32,718 nt of DNA from Firmicutes bacterium HGW-Firmicutes-4 (lineage in GTDB: Bacteria; Bacillota; Clostridia; Eubacteriales; Eubacteriaceae). This document shows, piece by piece, positions 14,929-24,260 of this stretch. The notes beneath the pieces were generated by a model. That model saw only the letters and a program-made list of their open reading frames with translations. It searched no databases and was not told where the DNA came from. The position numbers were made by a program, and so were the translations under genes. Numbering within the stretch: the stretch's first letter is position 1; each line of letters opens with the position of its first letter. The DNA lies in the NCBI GenBank assembly GCA_002841405.1, contig PGZR01000044.1:1-32718 (forward strand). The letters run 5' to 3'.

Positions 14929-16302
14929 ATGCAAAGTATCAGTATCGATGAAATAATTCAGATTACCCGGGGTGAATTACTCCAGGGAAATCGATCACTG
15001 TCAATTACAAATGTTGCCATTGACAGTCGTAAAATTAAAAATAATGACTTATATGTGCCCATTATTGGAGAAACTAATAACGGTCACGAATACATCAGTC
15101 AGGCCTGTTCAAATGGCGGCAGGGTCTGTCTGACAGAGGAAAGAAACCGCTCATTTCCTGCGGAAATGACAGTTATTTATGTAGTTTCCACCTTAGCGGC
15201 CATGAAAGCCCTGGCTGGTTTTAACCGGCATCGCTACAGCATCCCCGTGATTGCCATTACTGGCAGCAGCGGCAAAACAACGACCAAGGATCTGGTCGCA
15301 TCAGTGCTTTCACAAAAGTATCGTACCTTGAAAACAGACGGGAACTTTAATAATGAATACGGCATTCCCCAGACCCTATGTAATTTGGAATCAGACCATC
15401 AGATCGCCGTTATTGAAATGGGAATGGACCATCTGGGGGATATTTCAAAATCAATCCAGCTGGTTGACCCAGATATCAGTGTGATTACCAATGTTGGGCT
15501 CAGCCATATTGAACGGCTAAAAACCCAGGAGAATATTTATCTGGCTAAAAGAGAAATTCTTCAAACCTTAACGTGCGAAGGCATTGCCTACATCAACGGC
15601 GATGATGCTTTTTTAAAGAAAATAACAGCAGAAAACAACCGTTACCAGGTTAGAACCTTTGGTTTGCGGGAGGAGCATACCGTTAAAGCTCTGAATTACA
15701 CCTCCAATCAAGCCGGTCTGGAAATACAGGTTGAATGGGAAGATCGAAACGAGGTCTTCACATTTAATTATCCTGGGGAACACAATGTCTATAATTGCCT
15801 GGTCGCCATTGGTCTAGGGTATTTCTATGAAATGGCCCAACCGGAAATACAAAAAGGGCTTGATGCATTCGTTCCCAGCGGTAATCGGATGGACATTTTC
15901 ACGATTGACGAAATTAAGATTATTAATGACTCGTATAACGCTAATCCTGATGCCATGCGTGCTTCTTTGGATGTTCTCGCTGCCTTGGGTCGCGACTACA
16001 AGCGGAAAATTGCGATTCTCGGTGATATGCTGGAAATGGGTGAATATGGTCCAGGAGCCCACCTTGAAGTGGGTAACTACGCCAAGGATAAGGCGGATGT
16101 CCTAATTGGTGTCGGTAATTTGGGACGGTCGATTTGCCAGGGCTATGAAAATGCCGGACAGGTTTACCAGGTTACAGATGCCCTGGCAGCTGGAGCATGT
16201 TTAAAAGAGATCGTTCAGCCCGAGGATATCATTTTGATTAAAGCATCCCGGGGCATGGGTTTGGAGCGGATTATTGATTTTATTAAGGAAGGCGGTCAAT
16301 AA
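14929..16302 (+). CDS. murF: UDP-MurNAc-tripeptide--D-Ala-D-Ala ligase
   Basis: From ATG 14929 the protein has 457 residues, the usual MurF length. The N-terminal domain holds the UDP-sugar site, including AIDSRKIKNNDLYVPIIGE. The ATPase P-loop is AITGSSGKTTTKD, followed by GNFNNEYGIP, and INDSYNANPDAM lies in the C-terminal half. The enzyme adds D-Ala-D-Ala to the UDP-muramoyl tripeptide in the cytoplasm. An in-frame TTG at 14872 would add 19 basic residues, and AGGTAGG stands near both possible starts. I prefer the ATG because the family starts close to SISIDEIIQIT. Its stop overlaps the mraY start (TAATG). Confidence 0.93.
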   Translation: MQSISIDEIIQITRGELLQGNRSLSITNVAIDSRKIKNNDLYVPIIGETNNGHEYISQACSNGGRVCLTEERNRSFPAEMTVIYVVSTLAAMKALAGFNRHRYSIPVIAITGSSGKTTTKDLVASVLSQKYRTLKTDGNFNNEYGIPQTLCNLESDHQIAVIEMGMDHLGDISKSIQLVDPDISVITNVGLSHIERLKTQENIYLAKREILQTLTCEGIAYINGDDAFLKKITAENNRYQVRTFGLREEHTVKALNYTSNQAGLEIQVEWEDRNEVFTFNYPGEHNVYNCLVAIGLGYFYEMAQPEIQKGLDAFVPSGNRMDIFTIDEIKIINDSYNANPDAMRASLDVLAALGRDYKRKIAILGDMLEMGEYGPGAHLEVGNYAKDKADVLIGVGNLGRSICQGYENAGQVYQVTDALAAGACLKEIVQPEDIILIKASRGMGLERIIDFIKEGGQ

Positions 16303-17276
16303 TGGAGATGACAATTTTACAAACCGGACTGATCAGTCTGCTGATTTCCTTTTTAGTTGTTTATTTTGTGACGCCCCGGTTTATCCCGATGCTCAAACGG
16401 CTGAAGTTTGGCCAGGCTATCAGAGAAGAAGGCCCCCAAAGCCATCTGGAAAAATCAGGAACCCCAACCATGGGCGGTCTGGTGATTCAATTGGGGGTAT
16501 TGGCGGCTTTTATGATCTTGTCGGCGCTGATCGGAAACTGGGATTTTTTCCCAATCCTGGTGATGCTCTATTTTGGAGCGGTGGGCTTTATTGATGACTA
16601 TATCAAGGTGGCCAAAAAACATAATCTGGGTTTGCGGGCCTGGCAGAAAATAGTGCTCCAATGTTTTGGCGCATTGGCGATTGCCCTCTATGCTTATTAT
16701 TCACCAGCCATCGGTTCAGAACTGGTTGTACCGTTGATGAACCAGACGGTTGATTTCGGGATTTGGTATGTGCCATTCACCTTTATCGCAGTGGTAGCCA
16801 TTGTTAATGCCGTTAACTTAACTGACGGACTGGACGGATTGGCATCGGGAGTTACCTTGATTGTCGCGATTTTCTTTTTTGTGGGTTCTCTGATTCTACC
16901 TCATGCCAATACCAGTATTTTTATTGGCGCCATCATCGGGGGCTGTCTGGGTTTCTTAAGACATAATTCAAACCCAGCTGATATCTTTATGGGAGATACC
17001 GGTTCCATGGCATTGGGAGGCGCTATTGTGGTCATGGCCATCATTACCCAGTTGCAGATTTTTCTGCTGATCGCCGGGGCCTTATTTGTCATCGAGGCCT
17101 TATCGGTTGTAATTCAGGTGGGCTACTTTAAATCCACCGGGGGAAAGCGATTTTTTAAGATGGCCCCGATTCATCATCATTTTGAATTATCAGGTTGGAG
17201 CGAAACCCGGGTTGTCACCGTCTTCTGGGTTGCCACGGCCATTTTTGTAACCATCGCATTTATTTGTTTAGGATAG
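16302..17276 (+). CDS. mraY: Phospho-MurNAc-pentapeptide transferase
   Basis: This 324-residue, roughly ten-helix membrane protein shows the MraY motifs. They are SHLEKSGTPTMGG (about residues 46-58), FIDDYIKVAKKHNLGL, the catalytic NLTDGLDGLA (about 173-182), FMGDTGSMALGG and the C-terminal APIHHHFEL metal-binding string. It joins UDP-MurNAc-pentapeptide to undecaprenyl phosphate, forming lipid I on the inner face of the membrane. The ATG overlaps the murF stop by one base, so the genes are coupled. Complete and ordinary. Confidence 0.97.
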   Translation: MEMTILQTGLISLLISFLVVYFVTPRFIPMLKRLKFGQAIREEGPQSHLEKSGTPTMGGLVIQLGVLAAFMILSALIGNWDFFPILVMLYFGAVGFIDDYIKVAKKHNLGLRAWQKIVLQCFGALAIALYAYYSPAIGSELVVPLMNQTVDFGIWYVPFTFIAVVAIVNAVNLTDGLDGLASGVTLIVAIFFFVGSLILPHANTSIFIGAIIGGCLGFLRHNSNPADIFMGDTGSMALGGAIVVMAIITQLQIFLLIAGALFVIEALSVVIQVGYFKSTGGKRFFKMAPIHHHFELSGWSETRVVTVFWVATAIFVTIAFICLG

Positions 17277-17288
17277 GAGAAGCACATT

Positions 17289-18650
17289 ATGAGAAAAAGG
17301 ACCCTGGTGATAGGAGCCGCCCGAAGTGGGGTGGCTGTCACTGAATTATTATTAAATCATGGCGAAGCAGTGGTGTTAACCGATACTCGGGCATCGGGTA
17401 TTGTTTTAAAAGAATTTCCGCAGATTCTTGATTATGAAAAAAATCCCGATTTCGAGTCAATTTTTGGTATTCAGCCCAGTCCGGAGATTTTAAAGGTAAT
17501 TGATGAAGTGGTGGTAAGTCCCGGGGTGCCATTGATTATCCCGATTATTCAAGCAGCTTATGAACAGGGTATTCCTGTCACTGGAGAGGTTGAAGCGGCC
17601 TATCGATTGACAAGAACACCTTTTATTGCCATTACCGGAACCAACGGAAAAACCACTACGACGACCCTGTTGGGCGAGATCTTCAAAGCTTCTGGCCGGG
17701 GAACCTATGTGGTGGGAAATATTGGCGATCCCATTACCAACTATGTCGACAGTGCTACCGCAGACGAAGTTTTTGTGACGGAAATCAGCAGTTTCCAATT
17801 GGAGACCATCCATACCTTCCGGCCCCGGGCGGCGGCGATCCTTAATCTGACCCCAGATCATCTGGATCGTCACCTGACTATGGAAAATTATGTCAATGCC
17901 AAAGGCCGGATATTTGAAAATCAAACCGCTGAAGACCTGCTGGTATTAAATGGGGATGATCCATTAGTCTGTGAGTTAGGCAAAAAAGCGATTTCTCAAA
18001 AAGCATTGTTCAGTTATCAAAAAACCGTCGATTATGGCACCTGGTGTCTAAATGGTGAAATCTACATTAATAATGGCAAAGAAACGATTTTGGTCTGTCG
18101 GGAAGATGAGCTGGGGATCATCGGTCCCCACAATACCATGAATGCACTGGCAGCACTGACGCTGGCCTATTTTTCGGGGGTTGATCTGGCAGTCATTGTC
18201 CAGGTTCTCAAAACTTTTGCGGGCGTGGAACATCGACTGGAAATGGTGGGCTGTTTTGCAGGCGTAACCTATATTAACGACTCCAAAGGCACCAATACCA
18301 ATGCCACCATTACGGCCCTTAATGCGGTGAGAGATCCGATTATTCTGCTGGCCGGAGGTTATGATAAAAAGGAAGATTATGCTGAGCTGATGGAACTGGT
18401 GGCAAAACGGGTCAAACGACTGATCGTTTTAGGAGTGACCGCTGATGATCTGATTAAAACGGCCAATGCCAAAGGTTTTACGGCCATTACCAAAGTTGAC
18501 AATTACGAGGAAGCGGTGGCCTGTGCCAAAGCAGCTGCAGTTTCAGGCGATACGGTTTTATTATCGCCGGCCTGTGCCAGCTGGGATATGTTTGACAACT
18601 ATGAAATCCGAGGTCGGGTTTTCAAACGATTGGTGACCGAAAATCAATAA
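17289..18650 (+). CDS. murD: UDP-MurNAc-L-alanine--D-glutamate ligase
   Basis: This 453-residue protein is a full-length MurD. An N-terminal Rossmann fold starts at TLVIGAARSGVA, and the SPGVP motif lies near residue 78. The P-loop is AITGTNGKTTTTTL (about 114-127), followed by ISSFQLE, NLTPDHLDRH, GVEHRLE, NDSKGTNTNAT and SPACASWDMF near the C-terminus. It adds D-Glu to UDP-MurNAc-L-Ala in the cytoplasm. GGAG precedes the ATG, and the gene lies 12 bases after mraY, within the same operon. Confidence 0.97.
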   Translation: MRKRTLVIGAARSGVAVTELLLNHGEAVVLTDTRASGIVLKEFPQILDYEKNPDFESIFGIQPSPEILKVIDEVVVSPGVPLIIPIIQAAYEQGIPVTGEVEAAYRLTRTPFIAITGTNGKTTTTTLLGEIFKASGRGTYVVGNIGDPITNYVDSATADEVFVTEISSFQLETIHTFRPRAAAILNLTPDHLDRHLTMENYVNAKGRIFENQTAEDLLVLNGDDPLVCELGKKAISQKALFSYQKTVDYGTWCLNGEIYINNGKETILVCREDELGIIGPHNTMNALAALTLAYFSGVDLAVIVQVLKTFAGVEHRLEMVGCFAGVTYINDSKGTNTNATITALNAVRDPIILLAGGYDKKEDYAELMELVAKRVKRLIVLGVTADDLIKTANAKGFTAITKVDNYEEAVACAKAAAVSGDTVLLSPACASWDMFDNYEIRGRVFKRLVTENQ

Positions 18651-18668
18651 GAATCCGAGGAGTAACCC

Positions 18669-19808
18669 ATGAAAAATGGAAAGATAGATCGACCCTTTTT
18701 GATTGCCCTGATGTTATTGGCAGGCATTGGGGTTATCATGGTATTCAGTGCCAGCATGTACTCATCTACGATTAGTGGTGAAAAAGGTTATGCCCTGTTC
18801 TTGAAACAATTGGTTTTTGTTATTTTGGGTGTGACCGTTATGGGAGTCATGAGCAAGATTGATTACCGAATTTATAAAAAATACTATATGGTGGGCATCG
18901 TGATTTCTGTTTTTCTTTTGATTATTGTTTTGATCCCAGGAATCGGATTAAAGGTAAATGATGCCAGGCGGTGGATTGATTTGAAAGTGACCACTTTCCA
19001 ACCATCTGAATTTGCCAAGGTCGCCGTTATTCTTTATTTCAGCACCATCATTTCCCGAAAACCTGGGATTCTTAAAGAAAATATGCCGTTTTTATTAAAT
19101 TGTATGCTCCCACTAGGACTGATCTGCGGCCTGACTGCTATTGAACCGTCTTTAAGCGCAGCCATGGCCATTGCCCTGGCCGCTGGCGGGGTACTTTATT
19201 TTGGTGGCATTAAATTTAAACTCTTTTATCCCTATTTGGGCTTTGGATTATTGGCGGTGGCCGGTTTAATGATCGCCGAACCCTGGCGGTTGGATCGATT
19301 TAATGTTTTTTTGGGCAAAGGGGGGTATGATTACCAGATATCCCAGTCACTGTTAGCGATTGGGACCGGTGGTATTTTCGGCCGGGGCCTGGGTAATGGA
19401 AAACAAAAGTACCTGTTTTTGCCGGAGTTACAAAATGATTTTATCTTTGCCAACATCGCCGAAGAATTTGGTTTCATTGGCTGTTTGCTGGTTTTGGGCT
19501 TGTTTGCTTTTGTTATCTGGCGGGGCTTTCAGATTGCTCAGAAATCTCAGGATACTTTTGCCTATCTGTATACCAGCAGTGTTATGCTGTTGCTGGCATT
19601 CCAGGTTTTGGTTAATATCGGCGTGGCATCGGCGATTATCCCAGTAACCGGGATGGCTTTACCCTTTATCAGTGCTGGTGGTTCCTCGATGATCATTCTG
19701 TTTGCGATGATGGGACCTATTTTAAATATCTCCAGGAATGTTGAATTCGGCAAGAAATTGGAGCCAAACAGAAAACCCGTACTAAACAAGAAAAAGATTG
19801 TGAGGTAG
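18669..19808 (+). CDS. ftsW: Septal SEDS glycosyltransferase FtsW
   Basis: This 379-residue protein of about ten helices is a SEDS family member. It has VMVFSAS in helix 1, the ARRWIDL and FQPSEFAK motifs, GRGLGNGKQKYLFLPELQNDFIFA in the large external loop, and ALPFISAGGSS near the end. It polymerises lipid II at the septum with the class B penicillin-binding protein. Near residues 211-222 the protein reads RFNVFLGKGGYDYQ, where most SEDS proteins have a longer loop with a conserved Asn/Asp-Pro before the GYQ string. A few residues may be missing. Otherwise complete. The murG start follows after three bases. Confidence 0.93.
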   Translation: MKNGKIDRPFLIALMLLAGIGVIMVFSASMYSSTISGEKGYALFLKQLVFVILGVTVMGVMSKIDYRIYKKYYMVGIVISVFLLIIVLIPGIGLKVNDARRWIDLKVTTFQPSEFAKVAVILYFSTIISRKPGILKENMPFLLNCMLPLGLICGLTAIEPSLSAAMAIALAAGGVLYFGGIKFKLFYPYLGFGLLAVAGLMIAEPWRLDRFNVFLGKGGYDYQISQSLLAIGTGGIFGRGLGNGKQKYLFLPELQNDFIFANIAEEFGFIGCLLVLGLFAFVIWRGFQIAQKSQDTFAYLYTSSVMLLLAFQVLVNIGVASAIIPVTGMALPFISAGGSSMIILFAMMGPILNISRNVEFGKKLEPNRKPVLNKKKIVR

Positions 19809-19811
19809 ACT

Positions 19812-20855
19812 GTGAAAGTACTTATTGCAGCAGGCGGAACCGGGGGCCATATTTACCCGGGACTGGCGATCGCTGAAAAAATAAAAAGCAAAAATCCTGG
19901 CGCTGAAATTATCTTTATCGGCTCGATGGTGGGGATGGAAAAAAACATTATTCCCCAGCATGGTTATCCAATTGAGTATATTCGGGTCAGAGGCTTTGAG
20001 CGAAAAGCCTCATGGGAAACCCTGGCGGCTATTAAAGGAATTTTTGACGGACTCAATGATTCCAAAAAAATAATTAAGAAACATCAGCCGGATCTGGTTA
20101 TCGGCACCGGCGGTTTTACCGCCGGACCGCTGCTGTTAATCGCCAGCCGGCGTAAAATCAAAACGATGATCCATGAACAAAATGCCTATCCCGGGAAAAC
20201 AAATCTGATGTTAGGAAACCGGGTCGACCGGATTGCGATTAGTTTTAAAGAGGCTGAGCAATATTTCCCCCAGGAACGGACTTTTCTAGCCGGAAATCCA
20301 GTGCGATCAGAGTATCACCAGATTGATCGCAGTGAATTAAGAAAGAATCTGAATCTTTCGGACTCACAGAAAATGGTTTTGATTATGGGTGGCAGCCAGG
20401 GCGCTGGTTCGATCAATTTAACCGGAAAAGAACAGTATGAATCGATCAAAAGAGAAGTGGAAAACCTGGGACGCTCGCCATCCGGTCATGTTATTGTGGA
20501 TGCCTACAGCAATGAGGTGCACCGTCTTTTAGGGGCCGCCGATCTGGTAATCAGTCGTTCCGGAGCGATGTCCGTGGCTGAAATCCAAGCGGTGGGAGTG
20601 GCTTCAATTCTGGTTCCCTATCCGATGGCAGCGGGAAATCATCAGGAATTCAATGCTCGGGTAATTACCGATCCGGGCGGTGGGGTTCTCATCAAAGACC
20701 AGGACCTGACCGGAGCGCTGCTGATTCAAACAGTCGAGTCTTTACTGGAAGACGATGAAAGACGCCAGAACATGAGCCAAATAGCTAAGAAACAAAGTAT
20801 TATTAATGCCGGAGATCGGATTTATGACGAAATAAATAAATTAATGGAGAATTAA
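19812..20855 (+). CDS. murG: UDP-GlcNAc transferase MurG, with an apparent internal deletion
   Basis: MurG adds GlcNAc to lipid I to give lipid II on the inner membrane face. Motifs present are AAGGTGGHIYPGLAIA, GTGGFTAGPLL, HEQNAYPGKTN, the nucleotide loop MGGSQGA (about residues 192-198), SRSGAMSVAEI and the C-terminal Q-E-F-N-A string. The start is GTG 19812. The frame is open for 347 residues, but after GGSQGAGSIN (Asn202) it jumps directly to LTGKEQY. Family members have roughly 18-20 more residues there, forming a helix and strand of the UDP-GlcNAc domain. The loss is in frame, near 20417. As written, the protein would probably fold poorly. Since MurG is essential, an assembly error is the leading explanation. 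Confidence 0.9.
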   Translation: MKVLIAAGGTGGHIYPGLAIAEKIKSKNPGAEIIFIGSMVGMEKNIIPQHGYPIEYIRVRGFERKASWETLAAIKGIFDGLNDSKKIIKKHQPDLVIGTGGFTAGPLLLIASRRKIKTMIHEQNAYPGKTNLMLGNRVDRIAISFKEAEQYFPQERTFLAGNPVRSEYHQIDRSELRKNLNLSDSQKMVLIMGGSQGAGSINLTGKEQYESIKREVENLGRSPSGHVIVDAYSNEVHRLLGAADLVISRSGAMSVAEIQAVGVASILVPYPMAAGNHQEFNARVITDPGGGVLIKDQDLTGALLIQTVESLLEDDERRQNMSQIAKKQSIINAGDRIYDEINKLMEN

Positions 20856-21700
20856 TGAAACGATCAAAGAAAAAAAAACCCAAAGAAAAAAACATCAAAA
20901 AACCGCAAAACCACGAGTTGACAAAGCAGGAACTCCGGGAACAACGACGGCGGCAACGAAAAATAAATAAGCGCAAACGTCTGATGAAAGGCCTGATTAC
21001 AATCCTGATTATTCTGGGGGTAATTGGCATTATCGGTTTTGGTATTTATCAGGCTGTCAATCTGGGTATCTTCAACGTGGCTGAAATCGAAGTGGTTGGA
21101 AATGAAATAGTTGATGTTCAGACAGTTGTTGAGGCATCGGGAATAAGTGTTGGGGAGAGTATTTTTTTGATTGACATCAATCAGGCCAATTATAATATTA
21201 ATGCTTTGATGAATTTGGATGAACTGGAGATTTCTAAGATCATGCCGAATAAGATTCTGATCCGGATGGTGGAGTCAGTGCCAATTTGCGCCGTTAATTA
21301 CGACAATAAGGTTTATTACCTGACCGAAGATAAAAAGCTGATTGAAGATGGGGAGTACTTAAGAAAAACGGATATCCCACTGGTTTTCGGCAGTGATGTC
21401 GTTACCATCTCAGAAATCGGTAAAGAAGTGGTGGTCGAACCTTATTGGCGTTTTGACACCATAATGAACCTCCTGAGAGATTTAAAAAATGACGACAATT
21501 TGGGGAAAATATCTGAGGTACGGATGACCGATGTAAACACCTATGAAATTGTCACAAAAAATGGGACCGTTTTTATTCTTTGGGATTATAATAATTATAT
21601 TGAAAACAAGGCTTATATCCAAACTAACCTGGATAAGAACACCAGCAATATGATTATTAATTTGGCGGCAGGAACAAAGCCAGTCATTAAACCACGCTAA
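20855..21700 (+). CDS. divIB: Cell division protein DivIB/FtsQ
   Basis: This 281-residue protein opens with an extremely basic cytoplasmic tail (about residues 1-47), then one membrane helix (about 48-70). A POTRA domain follows, beginning at FNVAEIEVVGNEIV, with the typical PNKILIRMVESVPICAV strand, then the FtsQ/DivIB beta domain and a short tail. With FtsL and DivIC it regulates septal FtsW and transpeptidase activity. The ATG overlaps the murG stop as TAATG. It is the last gene before the ftsZ promoter region. FtsQ and DivIB name the same family, and the symbol follows Firmicute usage. Confidence 0.88.
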   Translation: MKRSKKKKPKEKNIKKPQNHELTKQELREQRRRQRKINKRKRLMKGLITILIILGVIGIIGFGIYQAVNLGIFNVAEIEVVGNEIVDVQTVVEASGISVGESIFLIDINQANYNINALMNLDELEISKIMPNKILIRMVESVPICAVNYDNKVYYLTEDKKLIEDGEYLRKTDIPLVFGSDVVTISEIGKEVVVEPYWRFDTIMNLLRDLKNDDNLGKISEVRMTDVNTYEIVTKNGTVFILWDYNNYIENKAYIQTNLDKNTSNMIINLAAGTKPVIKPR

Positions 21701-21787
21701 ATATTTCAGAACAGCTCACGGTTTCTGCTTTATATATGTTGAACAATAAAATATTGGTGTTATTTTACTTAATTTATTATTCAATAG

Positions 21788-21816
21788 TTGAAAAATTTGT
21801 AAATAAAGGTTAATAT
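21788..21816 (+). promoter_or_regulatory. Sigma-A-type promoter of ftsZ
   Basis: A -35 TTGAAA (21788-21793) and a -10 TAATAT (21811-21816) are separated by 17 bases in an AT-rich stretch after divIB. The predicted transcription start near 21823 gives ftsZ a leader of about 145 bases, which contains an open in-frame extension from GTG 21858. Confidence 0.75.
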
Positions 21817-21968
21817 AAAGGGGTGAACATTTCTTTAACCAAGAATAAGGGAGAGAAGTGTTATTAAAGATGAAAAAGCAACTGAAACAGATTAAATGTT
21901 TCAGGAAAAAAGATACAAGAGATATTAATTTAGAACGAGAAAGCTGTTTAGTAAGAGGAGGAATAAAA

Positions 21969-23021
21969 GTGTTTGAATTGGATGGAAATTACGATAATTT
22001 TGCAAAAATTCGTGTTATAGGTGTCGGTGGTGGCGGAAATAACGCTATTAATCGGATGATTGAAGCCGGGATGAAGGGCGTGGATTTTATCGCGATCAAT
22101 ACCGATAAGCAAGCTCTGGCTCTAGCTTTATCTGAAAAGAAGCTGCAAATCGGTGAAAAAATCACCCAGGGACTTGGTTCCGGGGGCAATCCTGAGATTG
22201 GTCAGAAAGCCGCAGAAGAAAGCAAAGATGCCATTGCAGATATGATCAAAGACACTGATCTCCTGTTTTTAACAGCCGGCATGGGCGGCGGAACCGGATC
22301 CGGTGCTGCGCCGATTATTGCAAAAATCGCAAAAGACATGGGAATTTTAACTATTGGTGTGGTCACCAAGCCGTTCTCTTTTGAAGGCCGGGTACGGATG
22401 CGTAATGCCCAGATCGCCAGCGAATTTTTACAGGAAAATGTCGACTCCCTGGTAACGATCCCAAATGATCGACTATTAAGAATGGCTGATAAATCAACAT
22501 CGCTGAAAGATGCGTTTAAATTAGCCGATGATGTATTGCTCCAGGGTGTCAAAAGTATCTCGGATCTGATCGCGATGCCAGGGCTGATCAGTCTTGACTT
22601 TGCCGATGTTAAAACAATTATGAAAGATACTGGCCTGGCTCATATGGGTGTTGGTCGCGCTACTGGCGATAACCGTGCGGAAGAAGCTGCTAAACAAGCG
22701 ATTCTCAGCCCCTTGCTGGAAACCCAGATCGATGGGGCAACCGGAGTGTTGCTTAACATCACCGCGGGTGAAGATCTTTCCTTATTTGAAGTTGATAAGG
22801 CTGCCAGTATTGCCAGAGAAGCATCTGATCCAGATGCCAACGTTATTTTTGGGGCAACCATTGATGAATCCTTAGGTGATGAAATCAAAATTACAGTTAT
22901 TGCAACAGGCTTTTTATCCGGCGGTGAAAAAGAAAAGAAAGCCGTTATCAAAAAAGTTGTCAAGAGTGCAAATGAATCGGTTGGTGAGTTTTCAATTCCT
23001 GATTTCCTGACCCAAGAATAA
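21969..23021 (+). CDS. ftsZ: Cell division GTPase FtsZ
   Basis: FtsZ polymerises with GTP into the Z ring that positions septum synthesis. From GTG 21969 the protein has 350 residues. The nucleotide fold begins [17 protein letters not shown]. The tubulin signature [10 protein letters not shown] lies near residues 105-114, and the T7 loop includes DFADVKTIM. The C-terminal [11 protein letters not shown] peptide would bind membrane partners; the variable linker before it is short. I chose GTG 21969 because AGGAGG sits seven bases upstream and FtsZ proteins start here. The same frame is open back to a GTG at 21858, adding 37 basic residues. No ftsA gene is present, as is usual in many Clostridia. 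Confidence 0.97.
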   Translation: MFELDGNYDNFAKIRVIGVGGGGNNAINRMIEAGMKGVDFIAINTDKQALALALSEKKLQIGEKITQGLGSGGNPEIGQKAAEESKDAIADMIKDTDLLFLTAGMGGGTGSGAAPIIAKIAKDMGILTIGVVTKPFSFEGRVRMRNAQIASEFLQENVDSLVTIPNDRLLRMADKSTSLKDAFKLADDVLLQGVKSISDLIAMPGLISLDFADVKTIMKDTGLAHMGVGRATGDNRAEEAAKQAILSPLLETQIDGATGVLLNITAGEDLSLFEVDKAASIAREASDPDANVIFGATIDESLGDEIKITVIATGFLSGGEKEKKAVIKKVVKSANESVGEFSIPDFLTQE

Positions 23022-23026
23022 AAGCG

Positions 23027-23509
23027 ATGAAATGTCCGTATTGTGCATTCGATGACAGCAAGGTGGTAGATTCACGGCCATCCGAAGAAGGAACGATGAT
23101 CCGCAGGCGCAGGGAGTGCAACAAGTGTAATAAACGTTTCACGACCTACGAACGGGTAGAAAATATCCCTTTGATTGTTGTAAAAAAAGGTGGTCAGCGA
23201 ACAGCCTTCGACAAAAATAAAATATTCAATGGCATGATTAAGGCTTGTGAGAAACGGCCTGTTCCCATTGATACCATTAAAACAGTGGTGGATGACCTGG
23301 AACGGAGTCTGTATCAGAGCGAAATGAAAGAAGTACCATCTTCACTGATTGGGGAACAGGTCATGGTTGCCTTAAAAAGTATGGATCAGGTCGCCTACGT
23401 CCGTTTTGCTTCTGTCTATCGGCAGTTTAAGGATGTTGCTTCTTTTATGGATGAACTGGAACGATTAATTTCAGAAAAACAGGCAGAGGGTGTGCATGAA
23501 ACAGTTTGA
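23027..23509 (+). CDS. nrdR: Transcriptional repressor NrdR
   Basis: This 160-residue protein starts MKCPYC and has a zinc ribbon (CPYC, then CNKC near residues 31-34) followed by RFTTYERVE. An ATP-cone domain (about 49-139) follows, with [16 protein letters not shown]. NrdR represses ribonucleotide reductase operons by binding NrdR boxes according to ATP/dATP state. It lies five bases after ftsZ and overlaps the Nudix gene by 14 bases, so it is probably on the ftsZ transcript. No NrdR box is seen in the window. Confidence 0.96.
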   Translation: MKCPYCAFDDSKVVDSRPSEEGTMIRRRRECNKCNKRFTTYERVENIPLIVVKKGGQRTAFDKNKIFNGMIKACEKRPVPIDTIKTVVDDLERSLYQSEMKEVPSSLIGEQVMVALKSMDQVAYVRFASVYRQFKDVASFMDELERLISEKQAEGVHETV

Positions 23510-24038
23510 AAAAATCGTAAGCAGTGAAGTCATTTATAATGGCCGGATTGTCAAGCTGCAGATCGATGAGGTTGAGCTTCCAGATGGTAGTTTATCGAAA
23601 CGGGAGATTGTTTCCCACCAGGAAGCAGTCGCCGTTTTAGCGATTAAAGATGGACAAATGATCTTTGTGAAACAATACCGGATTGCCAGCCAGCAGTTGC
23701 TGACCGAAATCCCTGCCGGCCTGCTGGAAGATGGAGAAGAGCCGGAAGAGGCCGCTATCCGGGAATGCCGGGAAGAAATCGGTTATCGTCCGTTAAATCT
23801 CTATAAATTAGGAGACTTTATTCCGACCCCTGGTTATTGCACCGAGAAAATTACCCTGTTTTGCGCCACCGAATTTGAGCGTGATCCCCTGGAAGAAGAC
23901 CCGGATGAATTTATCAAAGTCGTTAAAATTCCAGTGCGAACCGCTCGAACCCTGTTTATCAACGGACAGTTCATTGACGGTAAAACCGTGGCCGCATTGG
24001 GGTATTATTTTTCCATTGCCGCCAGAAAGCAATTATAA
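23496..24038 (+). CDS. Nudix hydrolase, ADP-ribose pyrophosphatase type
   Basis: This 180-residue protein has a complete Nudix box. It begins at [14 protein letters not shown], continues RECREEIGY (about residues 74-96), and follows the GX5EX7REUXEEXGU pattern. The flanking [14 protein letters not shown] and the length fit NudF/YqkG-like ADP-ribose pyrophosphatases, which split ADP-ribose to AMP and ribose 5-phosphate. The start is ATG 23496; GTG 23490 in the same frame is too close to the GAGGGTG binding site. It overlaps nrdR by 14 bases and is followed by a terminator-like hairpin. The substrate is inferred from similarity. Confidence 0.87.
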   Translation: MKQFEKIVSSEVIYNGRIVKLQIDEVELPDGSLSKREIVSHQEAVAVLAIKDGQMIFVKQYRIASQQLLTEIPAGLLEDGEEPEEAAIRECREEIGYRPLNLYKLGDFIPTPGYCTEKITLFCATEFERDPLEEDPDEFIKVVKIPVRTARTLFINGQFIDGKTVAALGYYFSIAARKQL

Positions 24039-24061
24039 AGAAATAATAATGTTCAATGAGG

Positions 24062-24107
24062 ATAGATGGTTTATTTCGATGCAGAGCATTAGAATAAATC
24101 ATCTATT
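24062..24107 (+). terminator. Terminator-like hairpin after the Nudix gene
   Basis: ATAGATGGTTTATT (24062-24075) pairs with AATAAATCATCTAT (24093-24106), 14 pairs with one G-U, across a 17-base loop, followed by a short T-rich stretch. The stem is AT-rich, so termination may be partial. The remainder of this gap, up to 24260, holds a TATAAT at 24136 without a good -35 and nothing else I can identify. Confidence 0.5.
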
Positions 24108-24260
24108 TTGTATTATGCAACATCGCTTTCAATCATATAATTAACAATTAATGATCGGAGCATGAAAAAATAAAATTGGTTACATCAGACCGTGATTTAA
24201 ATGGAATCTCAGGTTTGAATAAATCAAAACTACGACGTCAAATTACGAGGTGAAGAGATA

